Of a DNA stretch of 17,043 nucleotides, positions 7,401 through 13,584 are shown one piece after another (the first letter of the stretch is position 1; every line of letters starts with the position of its first letter). The position numbers were made by a program, and so were the translations under genes. This stretch comes from Nitrospinota bacterium (GTDB lineage: Bacteria; JADFOP01; DATKYB01), in NCBI GenBank assembly GCA_035528715.1, contig DATKYB010000015.1:1-17043 (forward strand), given 5' to 3'. The notes under the pieces are model-generated. The model was given only the letters and a program-made list of their open reading frames with translations. It was not told where the DNA came from and made no database searches.

Positions 7401-7570
7401 TTCCCCCTTCTGCTTTTTGGGGTTTTTCAAGTGAACGAGGAAAAAAGAGGCGAAGTGTCTGAAGGCGAAGCCAAGTTTTTTGCCTCGCCGAGTGAACGTA
7501 GAAAAACCCCGTTAAGAAAAGCAGGGGGCACCCTTCTTTAGTTACCTTTCTTGGGTGAGCAAGAAAGGTA
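7401..7570 (+). repeat. Full-length copy 2 of dispersed intergenic repeat (plus orientation)
   Basis: It has the same box order as 3349-3179 read on the minus strand: CCCCCTTCTGCTTTTTGGGG, then TGTCTGAAGGCGAAGCC, GCCGAGTGAACG, CCGTTAAGAAAAGCAGGGGG and CCCTTCTTTAGTT. It ends in a perfect 10-bp hairpin, ACCTTTCTTG (7544-7553) / CAAGAAAGGT (7560-7569), with loop GGTGAG. The two full copies are inverted relative to one another and bracket the AbiE and cassette I island. Confidence 0.75.
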
Positions 7571-7606
7571 AAAAGGAGTGGTTAATCCTTTAAGAAAATC
7601 GACAGA

Positions 7607-7650
7607 GTGTCCTTCTTTGGTTCGTTTCTTGGACAAGCAAGAAAAGGACA
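7607..7650 (+). repeat. Dispersed repeat B-box with hairpin
   Basis: GTGTCCTTCTTTGGTTCG is followed by TTTCTTG (7625-7631) / CAAGAAA (7638-7644) around loop GACAAG. It is a second B-box directly after the full copy. The rest of the gap before rlmN (7651-7719) is AT-rich with no recognisable signal beyond a possible weak start region. Confidence 0.65.
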
Positions 7651-7719
7651 TGAATCTCATATGAATCCCGTTGAAATTTTTAAGGAATTGAGAAATAATT
7701 ATATAAAGAGAACTTTTTA

Positions 7720-8799
7720 TTGAGTGAGAAAATGAAGGATTTAAGGCACAAAAAAATAAACCTCAAAGAGATGATACTCGAAGAGATAACAGATTTTGTC
7801 TTAAGCCTCGGCGAGAAAGGCTTCAGGGCAAAACAGATATATCAGTGGGTTTTTGAGAAAAGGATTTCAAGCATTGATGAGATGCACAATCTCTCAAAGG
7901 ATTTTCGGGAATTGCTGAAAGAAAAGGCTTTCATCGGAAGAATAGAAAAAATCAAGGTTCTGGAATCCTCTGATGGTTCAAAGAAATATCTTTTTGGTCT
8001 TGAGGATGACAGGGTAATTGAGAGCGTTTCCATGCCCGATAAAAAAGGATTTACGCTTTGCATCTCTTCTCAGATAGGTTGCCGTTTCGGATGCAGGTTC
8101 TGTCTTACTGGAAAAGAGGGATTTACACGAAACCTGAAATCATGGGAGATTGTTGACCAAGTTTTATCCATAAGAGAAGATATCGAGGAGAAAAGCCAGA
8201 ACATCGCCATTATGGGTATGGGTGAACCGCTCGATAATTACGACAATGTGATAAGGGCTGTAAAACAGATGATGGCAAAGGAAGGGATGAACATCTCTCC
8301 TCGGCGAATCACGCTTTCGACCGCAGGGTGGATCCCGGGACTCAAGCGCCTGAAAAAAGAGGGGCTGAATATCAACATCGCTGTTTCCCTGAATGCAACG
8401 GAGAATGAAACCAGAAATCTTCTCATGCCGATGAACAGAAAATATTCTCTGGTGCAGCTTCTCCAGACCTGCCGTGAGTACCCGCTTGCTGAAAGAAAGA
8501 AAATCACCTTCGAATATGTCCTTGTCAAAGATGTAAATGACTCGATTGAGGATGCGACAAGGCTGGCAAAGCTTCTTGGAGGGTTGCGATGCAAAATCAA
8601 CCTGATTCCTTTTATCCCCTTTGAGGAATCGCCTTTCAAAGCCCCAACCGAGGAAAGGATTCTTGCCTTTCAGAATCATCTCATCAAAAAGAATTTTACT
8701 GTAATGCAGCGGAAAAGCCGAGGATTAGACATCGGAGCGGGCTGCGGTCATCTGAGGAGCTCTTTTGTAAAGCACTCTTTAGAAGAGGCAAAAGATTAA
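7720..8799 (+). CDS. rlmN: Dual-specificity 23S rRNA A2503 / tRNA A37 C2-methyltransferase RlmN
   Basis: RlmN is a radical-SAM enzyme that methylates C2 of A2503 in 23S rRNA and often of A37 in tRNAs. All expected signatures are visible (359-residue numbering): C114 in FTLCISSQIGC, the cluster motif C121-x3-C125-x2-C128, GMGEPLDNYDNV at 166-177, RRITLSTAG at 195-203, AVSLNA at 221-226, and the C-terminal catalytic cysteine C342 in GLDIGAGCGHL. The length is normal. The first start is TTG at 7720, while ATG at 7732 is equally possible because both have poor Shine-Dalgarno sequences. It stands alone, downstream of two repeat copies and upstream of another. Confidence 0.95.
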   Translation: MSEKMKDLRHKKINLKEMILEEITDFVLSLGEKGFRAKQIYQWVFEKRISSIDEMHNLSKDFRELLKEKAFIGRIEKIKVLESSDGSKKYLFGLEDDRVIESVSMPDKKGFTLCISSQIGCRFGCRFCLTGKEGFTRNLKSWEIVDQVLSIREDIEEKSQNIAIMGMGEPLDNYDNVIRAVKQMMAKEGMNISPRRITLSTAGWIPGLKRLKKEGLNINIAVSLNATENETRNLLMPMNRKYSLVQLLQTCREYPLAERKKITFEYVLVKDVNDSIEDATRLAKLLGGLRCKINLIPFIPFEESPFKAPTEERILAFQNHLIKKNFTVMQRKSRGLDIGAGCGHLRSSFVKHSLEEAKD

Positions 8800-8970
8800 T
8801 ACGCTCCTAACCAATGAAAAATAAGAAATTTTTTATTATTCTTTTTCTCTGATGCAAGCGAAAGCCTTTTCAGTAATTTTCATTTCTCCTGCGGCAGGAT
8901 ACCGGAAAAGGTAGACAGGGACAACCCCTAGGGCTTTTCTGGAACTCCTTCTAAAATATCTTTTTTTGTT

Positions 8971-9073
8971 TCTTCTGATTTTTTGGTAGTTAACAAGCGA
9001 GCAAGAAATTCCGTTAAAAAAAGCAAGGGGTGTCCTTTTTTGGTTCGTTTGCTTTCGCAAGCAAGAAATGAAC
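8971..9073 (+). repeat. Dispersed repeat, A-box joined to B-box (middle deleted)
   Basis: CTGATTTTTTGGTAGTTAAC AAGCGAG is followed by CCGTTAAAAAAAGCAAGGGG, TGTCCTTTTTTGGTTCG and a TTGCTT-TCGC-AAGCAA hairpin. This is the box order of the full copy but without most of the middle. It lies between the convergent rlmN and methyltransferase genes; 8800-8970 holds nothing I recognise. An apparent 79-codon minus-strand frame here (8836-9075) is repeat-derived. Confidence 0.65.
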
Positions 9074-9083
9074 AAAAATTTAT

Positions 9084-9791
9084 CTATTCTTTTGAGCAGA
9101 CATAGGTCATGGCTGTTATCTCTTTCTCGTAGCTTTTTTTCACAATCTTAAAACCAGCTTTTGTGATTAATCCCTCCATAATCCAATCAAGTGTTGAGTA
9201 TTCATCTCTGATATGCGTCTCAGTCTGCACAGAAAGCCTCTTGTCTTTTTTTTTGATTTTATCAATCACCCCTTGAAAAAAGCTATTGTAATCCTCAATG
9301 TCTGATGGGAAGACCGCATCCTTTAAATAAAAGAGTCCCCCTTTTTTTAAAATCTTATAGACGCGGCGAAGGGCAATCATCTTCCAAAAATCAGGAAGAT
9401 GGTGCAACGCAATCTGCGATATGACTGCATCCAACGCTTCTCCTCTGTGCTCATAGGTCAGAAACCCTGCTTGATAGAACTCAATATTATCCCTCTTCTC
9501 TTTCTTTGCCTTTTCTTTTGCAAACTCAAGCATCATTTTTGACACATCAATCGCATAGACCTTTTTGCAATGTCTGGAAAACTCAATGGCAAGCTCTCCT
9601 GTTCCTGTGCCGATCTCAAGAATAGTCTGCTCTTTGCTGAGGTTGATATCCGAAATAATCTTTTTAATTTCCCCCTTTATATTTCGTATTCTCTGCATAT
9701 GCTTATCATACGCCAAAACTTCATCCATGCTTGCGTAATCCACTCCCACCTGTCTTAATTCATCGTAATACCACTTTGGATAAGAACTCAT
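9084..9791 (-). CDS. Class I SAM-dependent methyltransferase
   Basis: This is a 235-residue protein from the ATG at 9791, preferred over an upstream in-frame start at 9848 because CAGGGAG lies about 8 nt before it. Seen: SAM-binding motif I ILEIGTGTGELA (57-68), the acidic end of strand 2 in YAIDVSKMM (79-87), motif post-I DAVISQIALHHLPDF and LKKGGLFYLKD. The N-terminus YPKWYYDELRQVGVDY is characteristic of a family of unassigned methyltransferases. The substrate is not predictable. The gene is monocistronic and convergent with rlmN. Confidence 0.85.
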   Translation of the reverse strand: MSSYPKWYYDELRQVGVDYASMDEVLAYDKHMQRIRNIKGEIKKIISDINLSKEQTILEIGTGTGELAIEFSRHCKKVYAIDVSKMMLEFAKEKAKKEKRDNIEFYQAGFLTYEHRGEALDAVISQIALHHLPDFWKMIALRRVYKILKKGGLFYLKDAVFPSDIEDYNSFFQGVIDKIKKKDKRLSVQTETHIRDEYSTLDWIMEGLITKAGFKIVKKSYEKEITAMTYVCSKE

Positions 9792-9877
9792 AATATTTCT
9801 CCCTGTTCGTTTTTTCTTATTATAAAAAGAGGAATGCATGTTTATCAATGAAAAACTCCTCTTGATAGAAGCCTAAC

Positions 9878-9926
9878 AGATTACAATTCCCCCTTTTGAT
9901 TTTGAGGTAGGTGACAAGTGAGCGAG
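9878..9926 (+). repeat. Dispersed repeat A-box, left flank of cassette locus II
   Basis: AGATTACAATTCCCCCTTTT, GATTTTGAGGTAGGTGACAA and GTGAGCGAG recur as a direct repeat at 10832-10878 (AGATTTATCCCCCTTTC, AATTTTTAGGTAGGTGACAA, GTGAACAAG). The pair brackets cassette 3. Confidence 0.7.
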
Positions 9927-9931
9927 AAACC

Positions 9932-10018
9932 GCAAAAACCTATTGACTAAAATGTCTATTTAAACCTATATTTTATGCTAATACACAGAAAATTTTTTGT
10001 GTATTAATTATTATTACC
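9932..10018 (+). promoter_or_regulatory. Promoter-bearing leader of cassette locus II (attI-like candidate)
   Basis: TTGACT (9943-9948) and TATATT (9967-9972), 18 bp apart, point into the gene at 10037. A perfect 9-bp inverted repeat, TAATACACA (9979-9987) / TGTGTATTA (9998-10006), follows the -10 and could be an operator or an RNA hairpin at the 5' end of the transcript. The block is homologous to 5604-5690. The homology ends near ATTATTACC, just before cassette-specific sequence begins. Confidence 0.6.
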
Positions 10019-10823
10019 ATAAGTAGGGAGATACATATGGGACATTTTGATGATGCAAAAAAGCTTGTTCTTGATTGCAAGGATACATTGGAAGAGATTA
10101 AGTCAACCTATGAAGAATCTCTAAATGAGCGTAATATCAAACCGAAACTCTTAATAAGAATAAAGAACTTTATGGAAAACCTACGCTCAGCCTTAGATTT
10201 TACAGCTCATGGTTTGTTCGACAAATATGGCGATCAAACCAAAGCGGGCTACAATATCTATTTCCCTTATGCGTGGGAATGTCTTGATTTAAAAGGCTTT
10301 AATGCGAAAAAGCTAATTGAGAAATGCATCCCAGGTCTATCTAGTTCTCGTCCTGATATAGCCTCAAAGATAGAATCCTATCAGCATTTTTCAGACCCCA
10401 ATAATGCATGGTTGCCAAAATTCATGGACCTTAATAAAGCTAACAAGCATCAAAATCTCACACCTCAAACCAGAAAAGAAGTTAAAGAGCTTAGGATATC
10501 ATCAGGAAATGTTGGTATGAAGCTTTCTGGTGGGGCATCCATCAAGATATCGGGGAATGCTCAGATCAGAATGGGTAATGCAATAATTAGAGGCAATCAA
10601 ACAATTTCACCAGAAAGTCCAGCACAAATATTTGGGCCAGCAAAACAAGAGGTAATCACTTGGGTATCATTCCATTTCACTGATAATAAAGAGCCAGTAA
10701 TTCCTCTTCTAACAAATGCATTCAATGGTATTGAGAAAATAGTCAATGAGCTTTCGGCAGTGTAAATAGGGGCTAACATATCGCTGCAGAGGACGCTGTA
10801 AACTGCGCCGCTGAGCTTACTCA
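10013..10823 (+). mobile_element. Cassette locus II: single integron-type gene cassette
   Basis: It consists of a short leader with AGGGAG, one gene, and an attC-like site 5 nt after the stop codon. Upstream and downstream flanks both match those of locus I, and the breakpoints of similarity coincide with the predicted core sites. The left boundary is uncertain by a few bases. No integrase is nearby. Confidence 0.55.
10037..10765 (+). CDS. Hypothetical cassette-borne protein (helical N-terminus, beta-rich C-terminus)
   Basis: The 242-residue protein is not recognised. ATG at 10037 has AGGGAG (10025-10030) 6 nt upstream. The N-terminal ~65 residues are strongly helical, with NLRSALDFTAHGLFDKYG (48-65). 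This recalls the RSALD-type helix seen in some HEPN-like proteins, but R50 and H58 are seven residues apart, outside the usual HEPN spacing. WLPKFMDLNKANKHQNLTPQ (125-144) looks like a conserved block. Residues 150-190 alternate as short beta strands (SGGASIKISGNAQIRMGNAII). No signal peptide or membrane segment is seen, so it is probably cytosolic. Its cassette context resembles that of the toxin-like genes of locus I, but I assign no function. Confidence 0.7.
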   Translation: MGHFDDAKKLVLDCKDTLEEIKSTYEESLNERNIKPKLLIRIKNFMENLRSALDFTAHGLFDKYGDQTKAGYNIYFPYAWECLDLKGFNAKKLIEKCIPGLSSSRPDIASKIESYQHFSDPNNAWLPKFMDLNKANKHQNLTPQTRKEVKELRISSGNVGMKLSGGASIKISGNAQIRMGNAIIRGNQTISPESPAQIFGPAKQEVITWVSFHFTDNKEPVIPLLTNAFNGIEKIVNELSAV

Positions 10824-10829
10824 TTAGAT
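10771..10829 (+). other. attC-like site 3
   Basis: The left core is GGCTAAC (10771-10777). Imperfectly pairing arms, GCTGCAGAGGACGC and GCGCCGCTGAGC, surround TGTAAACT, with extra unpaired bases on one arm as attC sites have. The right core ATTAGAT (10823-10829) differs from GTTRRRY only in its first base. Total 59 nt, a typical attC length. The repeat A-box begins three bases later. Confidence 0.6.
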
Positions 10830-10831
10830 TT

Positions 10832-10878
10832 CAGATTTATCCCCCTTTCAATTTTTAGGTAGGTGACAAGTGAACAAG
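10832..10878 (+). repeat. Dispersed repeat A-box, right flank of cassette locus II; overlaps the next gene's start
   Basis: This is a direct repeat of 9878-9926. Its GTAGGTGAC matches the consensus Shine-Dalgarno GGAGGTGA in all but one position, and the GTG in its ACAAGTGAAC serves as probable start codon of the downstream gene. Confidence 0.7.
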
Positions 10879-11571
10879 ATGGAAAATCTTTTGGCAATAT
10901 CTTCATGGAGCGGTGGCAAAGATAGCTGTTTTGCTTGTTATAAGGCGTTGAATAGTGGTTATAAAATAAAATATCTTTTGAATTTTATATCCAGAGAATA
11001 CAAGCGTTGTTGTTTTCATGGTATAGAAGCTGAATTACTTAAACTACAAGCGAAATCAATAGGGATTCCTCTTATCCAGAAAGAGGTTAGTCCTGATATG
11101 AAGAAGTATGAAGAAGAATTCAAAGAAGCTGTAACTGAACTAAAAGCCAGAGGCATTAAAAAAATGGTTTTTGGAGACATATATTTAATAGATCATTTAA
11201 ATTGGGTCGAACGAGTCTGTAAGGATTTGGAGATCCAACCATTACAGCCATTGTGGAATATCCCACCCTACGAAATTACAGAAGAGTTTATTCATATGGG
11301 ATTCGAATCAATTATTGTAAGCTGTAAATCCGATATTCTTGGCAGGGAGTTTATTGGAAAACTTATAGATAAAGATCTATTAGATGAGCTTAAAAAGAAA
11401 AATATATGTCCCAGTGGCGAGAACGGTGAATTTCATACTTTTGTAATAGATGGGCCAATATTTAAAAATAGAATTGAAATAATTGAGAGCAAAAAAGTTC
11501 TTAAAACAGGGTTCTGGGAATACTGGTTTTTGGATATTAAAAAGTTTCAACTAAAAAGAAAGGAGGTATAA
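10870..11571 (+). CDS. Dph6-family ATP-pyrophosphatase (diphthine-ammonia-ligase-like)
   Basis: The 233-residue protein has an adenine nucleotide alpha hydrolase fold. The PP-loop SGGKDS is at 14-19, followed by GIEAELLKLQAKSIGIPL, a conserved acidic/aromatic middle (FGDIYLIDHLNWVERVC), PLW at about 134-136 and the signature GENGEFHTFVIDGPIF (183-198). Archaeal and eukaryotic members amidate diphthine on elongation factor 2. Bacteria lack that modification, so the bacterial substrate is unknown. I chose GTG at 10870 because GTAGGTGAC lies just upstream; ATG at 10879 is the alternative. The initiation region lies inside a dispersed repeat. No partner gene is adjacent. Confidence 0.8.
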   Translation: MNKMENLLAISSWSGGKDSCFACYKALNSGYKIKYLLNFISREYKRCCFHGIEAELLKLQAKSIGIPLIQKEVSPDMKKYEEEFKEAVTELKARGIKKMVFGDIYLIDHLNWVERVCKDLEIQPLQPLWNIPPYEITEEFIHMGFESIIVSCKSDILGREFIGKLIDKDLLDELKKKNICPSGENGEFHTFVIDGPIFKNRIEIIESKKVLKTGFWEYWFLDIKKFQLKRKEV

Positions 11572-11672
11572 AAAATCTCGGTTCCCCAGATAGGCAAAGA
11601 AAATGGAGGTAAGTTCCCTTCTGCTACCCCCCAACAAAAATATTTTCCTTTGGATTTTTTTCTCTTATTTTC

Positions 11673-11678
11673 TATAAT
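11673..11678 (+). promoter_or_regulatory. TATAAT -10 element directly before the AMIN gene
   Basis: A perfect TATAAT ends 7 nt before the ATG at 11686, with a weak TTGGAT -35 at 11650-11655 (17-bp spacer). No Shine-Dalgarno lies between. A start point 7-8 nt after the -10 would put the 5' end of the mRNA at or next to the ATG. Confidence 0.45.
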
Positions 11679-11685
11679 CATCCAT

Positions 11686-12096
11686 ATGAAAAGACCTCTC
11701 GCTACATTTATTATCGTACTTGTATTGTTTTTCAGTTTAAACCACTTTGCACTCGCCTCGGAACTCCTGCTCAAAGATATTCGCTTTGAGAAGGCGGCTC
11801 AAGGCCAAGAGATGGTCTTTTTTGAATTGAGTGATTTTTATACACCGGAAATCTCTACATTAGAAGAGGAAAGGCCGAGGGTTGTCTGCGATTTCTTTAA
11901 TATCAAGATCAAAGATTCAATCAAAAAAGAGATAGTGACAAATGGAGAATTCATACAGCGTATACATGTTGAAGTCCACTCATCAGAATCCAAAATCAGA
12001 ATCGTTCTTGATTTGGTACCACAACACAAATATTATGTTCGGCAGAAATTTTTCATGGAAGAGAAAATCTTCGCCCTTATTGTGGGTATTCAATAA
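11686..12096 (+). CDS. Small secreted AMIN-domain protein
   Basis: This is a 136-residue protein from the ATG at 11686; an upstream in-frame TTG at 11650 would add twelve residues before a clear signal peptide and is unlikely. The signal peptide is KR plus a long hydrophobic run, with cleavage after FALAS. The mature part (LLKDIRFE, MVFFELSDF, RPRVVCDFFNIKI, IQRIHVEVH, KIRIVLDLVPQHKYYV) is an AMIN domain. This fold targets N-acetylmuramoyl amidases and PilQ secretins to peptidoglycan or the septum. Here the AMIN domain is alone, with no catalytic or secretin domain, and the protein ends where the domain ends. It could be a localisation factor or a truncated remnant. The next gene is convergent. 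Confidence 0.75.
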   Translation: MKRPLATFIIVLVLFFSLNHFALASELLLKDIRFEKAAQGQEMVFFELSDFYTPEISTLEEERPRVVCDFFNIKIKDSIKKEIVTNGEFIQRIHVEVHSSESKIRIVLDLVPQHKYYVRQKFFMEEKIFALIVGIQ

Positions 12097-12157
12097 TATA
12101 TCAATTCCAAATGAATTCTTCATTTTGTTTTTTCCTCTTATTTCTTTCTATTTAAAT

Positions 12158-12197
12158 CCCCCCTTTTGATTTTTTGGGGATGCGGCAAGCAAACGAG
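12158..12197 (+). repeat. Dispersed repeat A-box between convergent genes
   Basis: CCCCTTTTGATTTTTTGGGG, then ATGCGGCAAGCAAACGAG, nearly the same as 13751-13785. The CCCC/GGGG ends could pair, but no T-run follows on either strand, so I do not call it a terminator. Confidence 0.6.
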
Positions 12198-12204
12198 ATA
12201 ATAA

Positions 12205-13308
12205 TCAGAAAACATATTTAATTGAAAAGACTATTCCATCAAAGGTTACACTGTCTCCTTCATCAACTGCCTTCGCAGTGTGGACATCATCGACATATGC
12301 CTTTTGAGTTAATACATCTGTCCAATAGGAGATAAGATAACCAAGCCTAAACTCTAAATCAGGTATGGGAGTCCACCCCAGACCTATATCCAATTCATAG
12401 ACAGGGAAGACGCTCTCATACTCACTTGTGGTATGAGCCCAGACTGAGGTATTGTAGATATCTTTATATTTAGCATCCGTATTACCGACTAATAATGAGA
12501 TTGCTCCATCCACCTGAAAATAAAATTTGTCATTAAAAAAACTGCGTTTTCCCATTACCCCAACTTTTGGACCGAACATATTCGTTTCTATATCGCTTGT
12601 AACTCTTTCCGTGTCTGCACCACTTTTGTAAGTAGCAGATAAATACTGATCAATCCTTGCATATCTCAATCCGATTAACCCGCTTGTGGTAAGTTTCCCG
12701 CTCTGAAACAAAGGCCTCATATATTCCAAGTCGATTACATCCAATTCATAATCTAAATGAGCAGATGCTGAATCAGCTAATTGAATACCACCTGGAAGAG
12801 TCAAAAGAGCATGCAGGGCTCCTCCTGATGGTTTGGTGATACTGAAATCCTCATCACTATCAAAACGCCAATAAGATGAAGATAATCGGCTATTATTCTC
12901 AAATTGATATCCCAGTGTATATTTTCCTGAAACAGTTGAAAATGTATCGAACTCTATGCCTCTTGCAGGCCCTTCGGGATCCCAGTCAGTATTACTATCA
13001 GGTATTGCTATATCAATGTCATTTCCCCTTGGAGTCAGAAGTAAAAGTTTTGCATCAAAAAATAAACCAGTATCATCAGCTTTTTTCGGCACTTTAACTG
13101 TAGCCTGCAATTCCTCTTTTATTTTCTCCTGCTCTGACATTCTTTTCTTCAAATCTTCAAGTTTCTGTTCATTCTCTTTGATCTGATTCTCCAAGCTTTT
13201 GATAACCCCTTTTAAATCCTCTTCCTCAGCCTGAGCAAAAGACCTGGTTAATCCTAAAATTAGGAAAATCATAAAAAGAGATAATGTAAGAACTGTAACT
13301 TTTTTCAT
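12205..13308 (-). CDS. Lpg1974-like pore-forming outer-membrane beta-barrel protein
   Basis: The 367-residue protein begins with a signal peptide (MKK, hydrophobic core, cleavage after SFAQA). A highly charged coiled coil follows (about 30-70, KSLENQIKENEQKLEDLKKRM). The remainder is an alternating amphipathic beta-barrel with many aromatic strand ends (FSTVSGKYTLGYQFE, SSYWRFDSDEDFSI, LTTSGLIGLRYARIDQYL, FDGIVFSIKYVF) and a terminal phenylalanine typical of outer-membrane proteins. This architecture is that of the Lpg1974/Legionella MOMP-like porins. The coiled coil may trimerise or contact peptidoglycan. AGGAGAG lies about 7 nt before the ATG. The upstream leader is unusual (see 13430-13537). 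Confidence 0.8.
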   Translation of the reverse strand: MKKVTVLTLSLFMIFLILGLTRSFAQAEEEDLKGVIKSLENQIKENEQKLEDLKKRMSEQEKIKEELQATVKVPKKADDTGLFFDAKLLLLTPRGNDIDIAIPDSNTDWDPEGPARGIEFDTFSTVSGKYTLGYQFENNSRLSSSYWRFDSDEDFSITKPSGGALHALLTLPGGIQLADSASAHLDYELDVIDLEYMRPLFQSGKLTTSGLIGLRYARIDQYLSATYKSGADTERVTSDIETNMFGPKVGVMGKRSFFNDKFYFQVDGAISLLVGNTDAKYKDIYNTSVWAHTTSEYESVFPVYELDIGLGWTPIPDLEFRLGYLISYWTDVLTQKAYVDDVHTAKAVDEGDSVTFDGIVFSIKYVF

Positions 13309-13429
13309 AGATGCTCTCCTTTTTTATTGGTTAACTGGACAAACAAGAAATATAGATTTTTTTACTTATATAAACTCTCCTGCAAAACTTGGATTAAAAA
13401 AAAGAAAAACATAAAATAGTTTTACAGTT

Positions 13430-13440
13430 TCACCTCCTTT
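13430..13440 (-). promoter_or_regulatory. Near-perfect anti-SD-complementary site without an adjacent start codon
   Basis: The minus strand reads AAAGGAGGTGA, complementary to the whole 3' tail of 16S rRNA. The next ATG is 18 nt from its end, too far for normal initiation, and a near start would hit a stop at once. It lies about 120 bp upstream of the outer-membrane protein gene, possibly in its leader. Confidence 0.4.
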
Positions 13441-13483
13441 TTTATTTAATTGGATTAAGAAAATAGAGACAAATAAAGATTAC

Positions 13484-13522
13484 TTAAGAAAATACTTTGG
13501 CAAGAATAGGGTGCTCTGGCAT
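13484..13522 (-). CDS. Possible 12-codon leader peptide
   Basis: ATG at 13522 with AAAGGGAGGT ending about 4 nt before it, followed by codons for MPEHPILAKVFS and TAA. The Shine-Dalgarno is much better than chance, but so short an ORF has no coding statistics. It precedes the outer-membrane protein gene by about 175 bp on the same strand. It could be a leader peptide, or the remnant of a gene start. Confidence 0.25.
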   Translation of the reverse strand: MPEHPILAKVFS

Positions 13523-13584
13523 CTTTACCTCCCTTTCCAAAAGATAATCGTTAAACGAAGATTCAGACCCAAGAGGAGAGTCTA

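Noticed and set aside
8836-9075. 79-codon minus-strand ORF between rlmN and the methyltransferase
   Set aside because: It is made of repeat sequence (8971-9073), with no ribosome-binding site or domain.
9871-9877. GCCTAAC, a perfect attC left core upstream of locus II
   Set aside because: No right core or pairing arms follow within 150 bp.
10184-10213. R50...H58 of the cassette III protein as a HEPN active site
   Set aside because: Seven residues separate R and H and the position after R is S, outside the RX4-6H pattern.
12158-12197. CCCC/GGGG hairpin between convergent AMIN and porin genes as a terminator
   Set aside because: Only four pairs, a long AT loop and no T-run; it is a repeat A-box present at other, non-terminal sites.
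13430-13440. TCACCTCCTTT on the plus strand as the end of a 16S rRNA gene
   Set aside because: The preceding bases do not match 16S rRNA; it is the complement of a Shine-Dalgarno.
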